From positions 62,001 through 126,000 of the forward strand of contig NZ_RCUX01000003.1 of NCBI RefSeq assembly GCF_003667565.1: 64,000 bases of DNA. The letters run 5' to 3'. A model generated the notes under the pieces. The model saw nothing but the letters and a program-made list of their open reading frames with translations, did not search any database and was not told the origin of the DNA. Source of the DNA: Mycetocola tolaasinivorans (GTDB lineage Bacteria; Actinomycetota; Actinomycetes; Actinomycetales; Microbacteriaceae). A program made the position numbers and the translations under genes. Of the stretch, positions 61,591 through 64,000 are shown piece after piece (the stretch's first letter is position 1; every line of letters starts with the position of its first letter).

Positions 61591-62556
61591 ATGTGTACTC
61601 GAATCTTTTGGAACCGCTCGTCGCCGTTTGTGGTGGCGCGCACTATGGACTGGCCGGACTCCACGTTCCCGCAGATTTTCGTTTTGCCCCGCGGTCTTGA
61701 ACACGACGGTGCCATTATTGGCGGGGAACAAATCACCGAAAACGGCCTGGTCTGGACCTCCCGTTACGGATCGGTAATCACCACCATCTACGGTGTTGGA
61801 ACCGCAGACGGCGTCAATGAGCGTGGCCTGGCCGCGCACCTGCTCTACCTCGAAGACACAGATTTTGGTGACCGTGCGGTGGCCCGGCCGGCACTTGGTG
61901 TGCACCTCTGGGCGCAGTATCTGCTGGACATGGCGGCCACCGTTGAGGAGGCGGTGCTGCTGCTCGGTGAGGTGCAGCTGGTTATGGTTGAGGCCCACGG
62001 GCATCGGGCGTCCACCCATCTGGCGATCGAGGATGCCTCGGGAGACTCGGCCATTATCGAGGTTCTGGGCGGGGTCGTGAGCATTCACCGTGATCGCCGA
62101 TTTACCGTGTTGACTAACGAGCCGCCGTATCAGGAGCAGTTGCGGATTCTCCTCGAACAGGATTTTTCGGCACCGAATGATCGGTCGCCGCTCGATGGCA
62201 ACGTCAATCCCGAAGCGCGCTTTCAGCGGGCGTCCTACTTCACCGACTTGCTGCCGCACCCGAGCGATGAGCGTGGGGCGGTGGCGGGGGTGCTGGCAAT
62301 CGCCCGCAACGTCTCCATTCCCTTCGGCGCACCGTATGAGGGTTTCGGGCTTTACAACACCGAGTATCGCACCGTCGTGAGCCTCGAGGCTCGTCGATAC
62401 TATTTCGAGCTGACGACAGCCCCCAACCTTTTCTGGCTGGACCTGGACCGGTGCGACTTCACCGAGGGTGCCCCGGTCCGCGCCCTGAATCCGGACGATG
62501 TGACGCTTTCCGGGGAGGTTGGCGAGCACCTCACCGACGTCGCACGCCCGTTCTAA
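61591..62556 (+). CDS. Linear amide C-N hydrolase (choloylglycine hydrolase/penicillin V acylase family)
   Basis: 321 residues of the Ntn-hydrolase fold. It begins Met-Cys-Thr-Arg, so Cys2 becomes the N-terminal nucleophile after Met removal. ARTMDWPDSTFPQIFVLPRG carries the conserved Arg and Asp; VNERGLAAHLLYLED, SAIIEVLGG and VLTNEPPYQEQL (Asn) are family marks. These enzymes cleave amides such as bile salts, penicillin V or acyl-homoserine lactones. No signal peptide, so it is cytoplasmic or exported otherwise. AAGGAG precedes the ATG. It is likely cotranscribed with the baeRF gene; natural substrate unknown. Confidence 0.92.
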   Translation: MCTRIFWNRSSPFVVARTMDWPDSTFPQIFVLPRGLEHDGAIIGGEQITENGLVWTSRYGSVITTIYGVGTADGVNERGLAAHLLYLEDTDFGDRAVARPALGVHLWAQYLLDMAATVEEAVLLLGEVQLVMVEAHGHRASTHLAIEDASGDSAIIEVLGGVVSIHRDRRFTVLTNEPPYQEQLRILLEQDFSAPNDRSPLDGNVNPEARFQRASYFTDLLPHPSDERGAVAGVLAIARNVSIPFGAPYEGFGLYNTEYRTVVSLEARRYYFELTTAPNLFWLDLDRCDFTEGAPVRALNPDDVTLSGEVGEHLTDVARPF

Positions 62557-62567
62557 CTCCGATCGTG

Positions 62568-62609
62568 AAAAACGCCCTGCCCTCCGTATACGGAGGGCAG
62601 GGCGTTTTT
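62568..62609. terminator. Strong bidirectional terminator
   Basis: A 19-bp perfect stem (left arm 62568-62586, right arm 62591-62609) with a TATA loop; the arms end in AAAAA and TTTTT, so it ends the amidase unit and the convergent adhesin gene. Confidence 0.96.
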
Positions 62610-62620
62610 CGGTGTTGGAA

Positions 62621-63904
62621 CTAGCCGTTGCGCTGTGTGCGACGACGGGTCAGGGCACCCGCGGCTCCGAGCAGTAGCAGGAGGGCTGCAATGCCGGCGA
62701 CGATTCCGGGTGCGGAGGCACCGGTGTGGGGAAGCTCAATTCCGGTACCGGGGGTCTGGCCGCCCTCCGGGGTGCCCGGCGCACCCGATTCGTTCGGGGT
62801 GCTGCCGGGCGTGCCCGGGGAGGGCGTGTGGGAGGGAGCGGTGTTGGTCGGGGAGGGCGAGGGGGAACCGGGGGTCGGGGGGCCGGACGGGCTCGACGAC
62901 TCGGTCGGGGCCACCGTCGGGTCCGTCACCTTCACCGCAGACCACGAAACGGCCAGGTTTGCGGTCGAGGCGGAATCGCTGGCCCGGGTGAGAATAATGG
63001 TCTGCGCGTGCTCTTCGGCAGTCGGGACGCTGTTTTCCGGAAGGGGCACCGAGACGATCTGGCCGGTGGGGCCGCTCGCGGTTGCGGACACCGTGACGTC
63101 CGTGGTGCCGGCGGTCTTCCGCTCACGGAGGTCCAGGTAGACGGCCTGGTTATCGCGAACGTTCGCCGCGTCAATCGCGACGCCCGCTGCGTCGGTCAGC
63201 TGAATTTCGCCCGCGGAGACCCGGGCCGTGGCCTGGTTTGTGCGCACAACAAACGGTCCGGCGATGGTGCCGGCGCGCGGCGAGGCGGACGGGCCGGTGA
63301 TCGAGGCGGTGGCGGGTGCTGCTACCTCGACGGGGCCGGGGTGTGCGTTGGCGCCATTCACCAGATACCAGTAGACGGCCTCTGAATTCGGAGTCTCCCA
63401 GCGCCAGCTGGCGTCAAAGTTGAGGTCGGTATAGCGCCAGATCGCGTACTGGGTGGCCTCGATGGCATCGTTCTTTGCGAGGTTGCTGATGCCGACGGCC
63501 TTCTCCAGATCGGTCAGACTGAGGGTGGGGAACCCGTGGGTGAGGACCCACTGCACGCTGTTCTGCACGGCCGGGTTGGTGAAGTAGTTGATGCCGAGGA
63601 ACGCGTTGAGGTTTCCAATGGTTCCGGTGACATCGTTGCGGGCGTCCACGTCGTGCTCGACGCAGTAAGCCCAGGCATCCGGGGTGTCTCCGGTGGGGGC
63701 CCCGGCAAACCACACCGGGAAGATTCCGGTGCCGGAGTAGCCAACTCGGTTACCAACGTAGACGGAATCGCCGGTCGTGGCGGGGCCACCGGGTGTGCCA
63801 GCGGCAAGCGCCGCCGTGGGGGCGGCGACTGCGCCGAGGGCGAGCAGTGCGGCTCCGAGCCAGCTGGCGAGCCGGCGCGATGTTCGGCGGGGTGTGGTTG
63901 CCAT
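62621..63904 (-). CDS. Thioester-domain surface adhesin, LPHTG-anchored
   Basis: 427 residues. A signal peptide (ASWLGAALLALGAVAAPTAALA) is followed by a domain with Cys81 in AYCVEHD and Gln152 in ATQYAIWRYTD, the pair that forms an internal Cys-Gln thioester in Gram-positive TED adhesins. A second beta-rich domain (about 195-330) precedes a Pro/Ser/Thr-rich stalk and the sorting signal LPHTG, a hydrophobic helix and RRRTQRNG. The thioester would let the protein bind amines on host or matrix surfaces covalently. AAGGAG stands before ATG 63904. The 96 bases upstream to the window edge show no gene. Confidence 0.85.
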   Translation of the reverse strand: MATTPRRTSRRLASWLGAALLALGAVAAPTAALAAGTPGGPATTGDSVYVGNRVGYSGTGIFPVWFAGAPTGDTPDAWAYCVEHDVDARNDVTGTIGNLNAFLGINYFTNPAVQNSVQWVLTHGFPTLSLTDLEKAVGISNLAKNDAIEATQYAIWRYTDLNFDASWRWETPNSEAVYWYLVNGANAHPGPVEVAAPATASITGPSASPRAGTIAGPFVVRTNQATARVSAGEIQLTDAAGVAIDAANVRDNQAVYLDLRERKTAGTTDVTVSATASGPTGQIVSVPLPENSVPTAEEHAQTIILTRASDSASTANLAVSWSAVKVTDPTVAPTESSSPSGPPTPGSPSPSPTNTAPSHTPSPGTPGSTPNESGAPGTPEGGQTPGTGIELPHTGASAPGIVAGIAALLLLLGAAGALTRRRTQRNG

Positions 63905-64000
63905 GGAGCGGCTCCTTCAAAGCGAACGGGGGAGCGCGTGAATACACCGTTGTTGCGCTCGGGAGGGTGGGACAGCAAAAGAATACTGACAATTCGCCGT

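Noticed and set aside
60685-62529. 614-codon antisense frame opposite the baeRF and amidase genes
   Set aside because: The plus-strand genes have recognised motifs, starts and ribosome binding sites; the reverse frame has none and would run through the gap between them.

Overview
The window is high-GC DNA read as a chromosomal segment of an actinomycete, most likely of the family Microbacteriaceae. That assignment is an inference from several things: dense GC-rich coding on both strands, GTG and TTG starts, several promoters whose -10 box sits 6-7 bases before the start codon (leaderless style), two sortase-anchored surface proteins, a cydABDC operon, a ribM-type riboflavin transporter under an FMN riboswitch, and a leuS-comEA-comEC order. 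No species can be named from the sequence alone. I see no prophage, insertion sequence, CRISPR array or rRNA; there is one tRNA-Ala (GGC).

Layout. 1-3.3 kb: a compact carbohydrate/redox operon (VOC protein, aldo/keto reductase, tautomerase, GH1 beta-glucosidase). 3.4-6.2 kb: tRNA-Ala and a large LPETG surface protein with a beta-propeller-like head and a 19-copy GTDP/GTNP stalk. 6.4-18.4 kb: small redox and regulatory modules (an aldo/keto reductase with a divergent LysR regulator; an aldo/keto reductase-TetR-SDR operon with a clear palindromic operator; an SDR; a PAP2 phosphatase; azlCD with a divergent Lrp regulator; an MFS exporter; an HSL-type esterase; a SnoaL-like protein with a divergent HxlR regulator). 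18.5-24.8 kb: a ribose-type ABC importer split over two divergent units, with a Gfo/Idh/MocA dehydrogenase and a TIM-barrel isomerase. 24.9-33.7 kb: a TetR regulator and the complete potassium system kdpFABCDE, preceded by an extra 27-codon membrane micro-gene.

33.7-41.8 kb: meso-diaminopimelate dehydrogenase, a thioredoxin-fold protein, ribM with its FMN riboswitch, a SRAP/HMCES-type DNA-protein crosslink protein, a YchJ-like SEC-C protein, a repeat-rich non-coding stretch leading into an unrecognised HTH gene, then membrane and lipid genes (FUSC, App1-type phosphatase, DedA). 41.9-49.4 kb: cydABDC and pabB. 49.5-55.7 kb: leuS, comEA, comEC. 55.7-57.2 kb: two membrane proteins. 57.3-62.6 kb: a NarL-type response regulator, a histidine kinase, a degenerate kinase-like protein, an eRF1-like (baeRF) protein and an Ntn amidase. 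The far end carries a thioester-domain LPHTG surface adhesin.

The most interesting signals are regulatory. One palindrome type occurs both at the TetR promoter (25642-25659) and at the kdp promoter (33602-33618), which suggests a second, TetR-dependent control of potassium uptake beside KdpDE. One AATCCCCT(G/A)GG element occurs upstream of the response regulator (57346) and twice upstream of the baeRF gene (60307, 60356), which suggests that the two-component system controls the baeRF/amidase pair. The best unexpected genes are the micro-gene ahead of kdpF, the pseudokinase next to a true kinase, the baeRF-amidase pair, and the HTH protein of unknown function behind a repeat-rich spacer.
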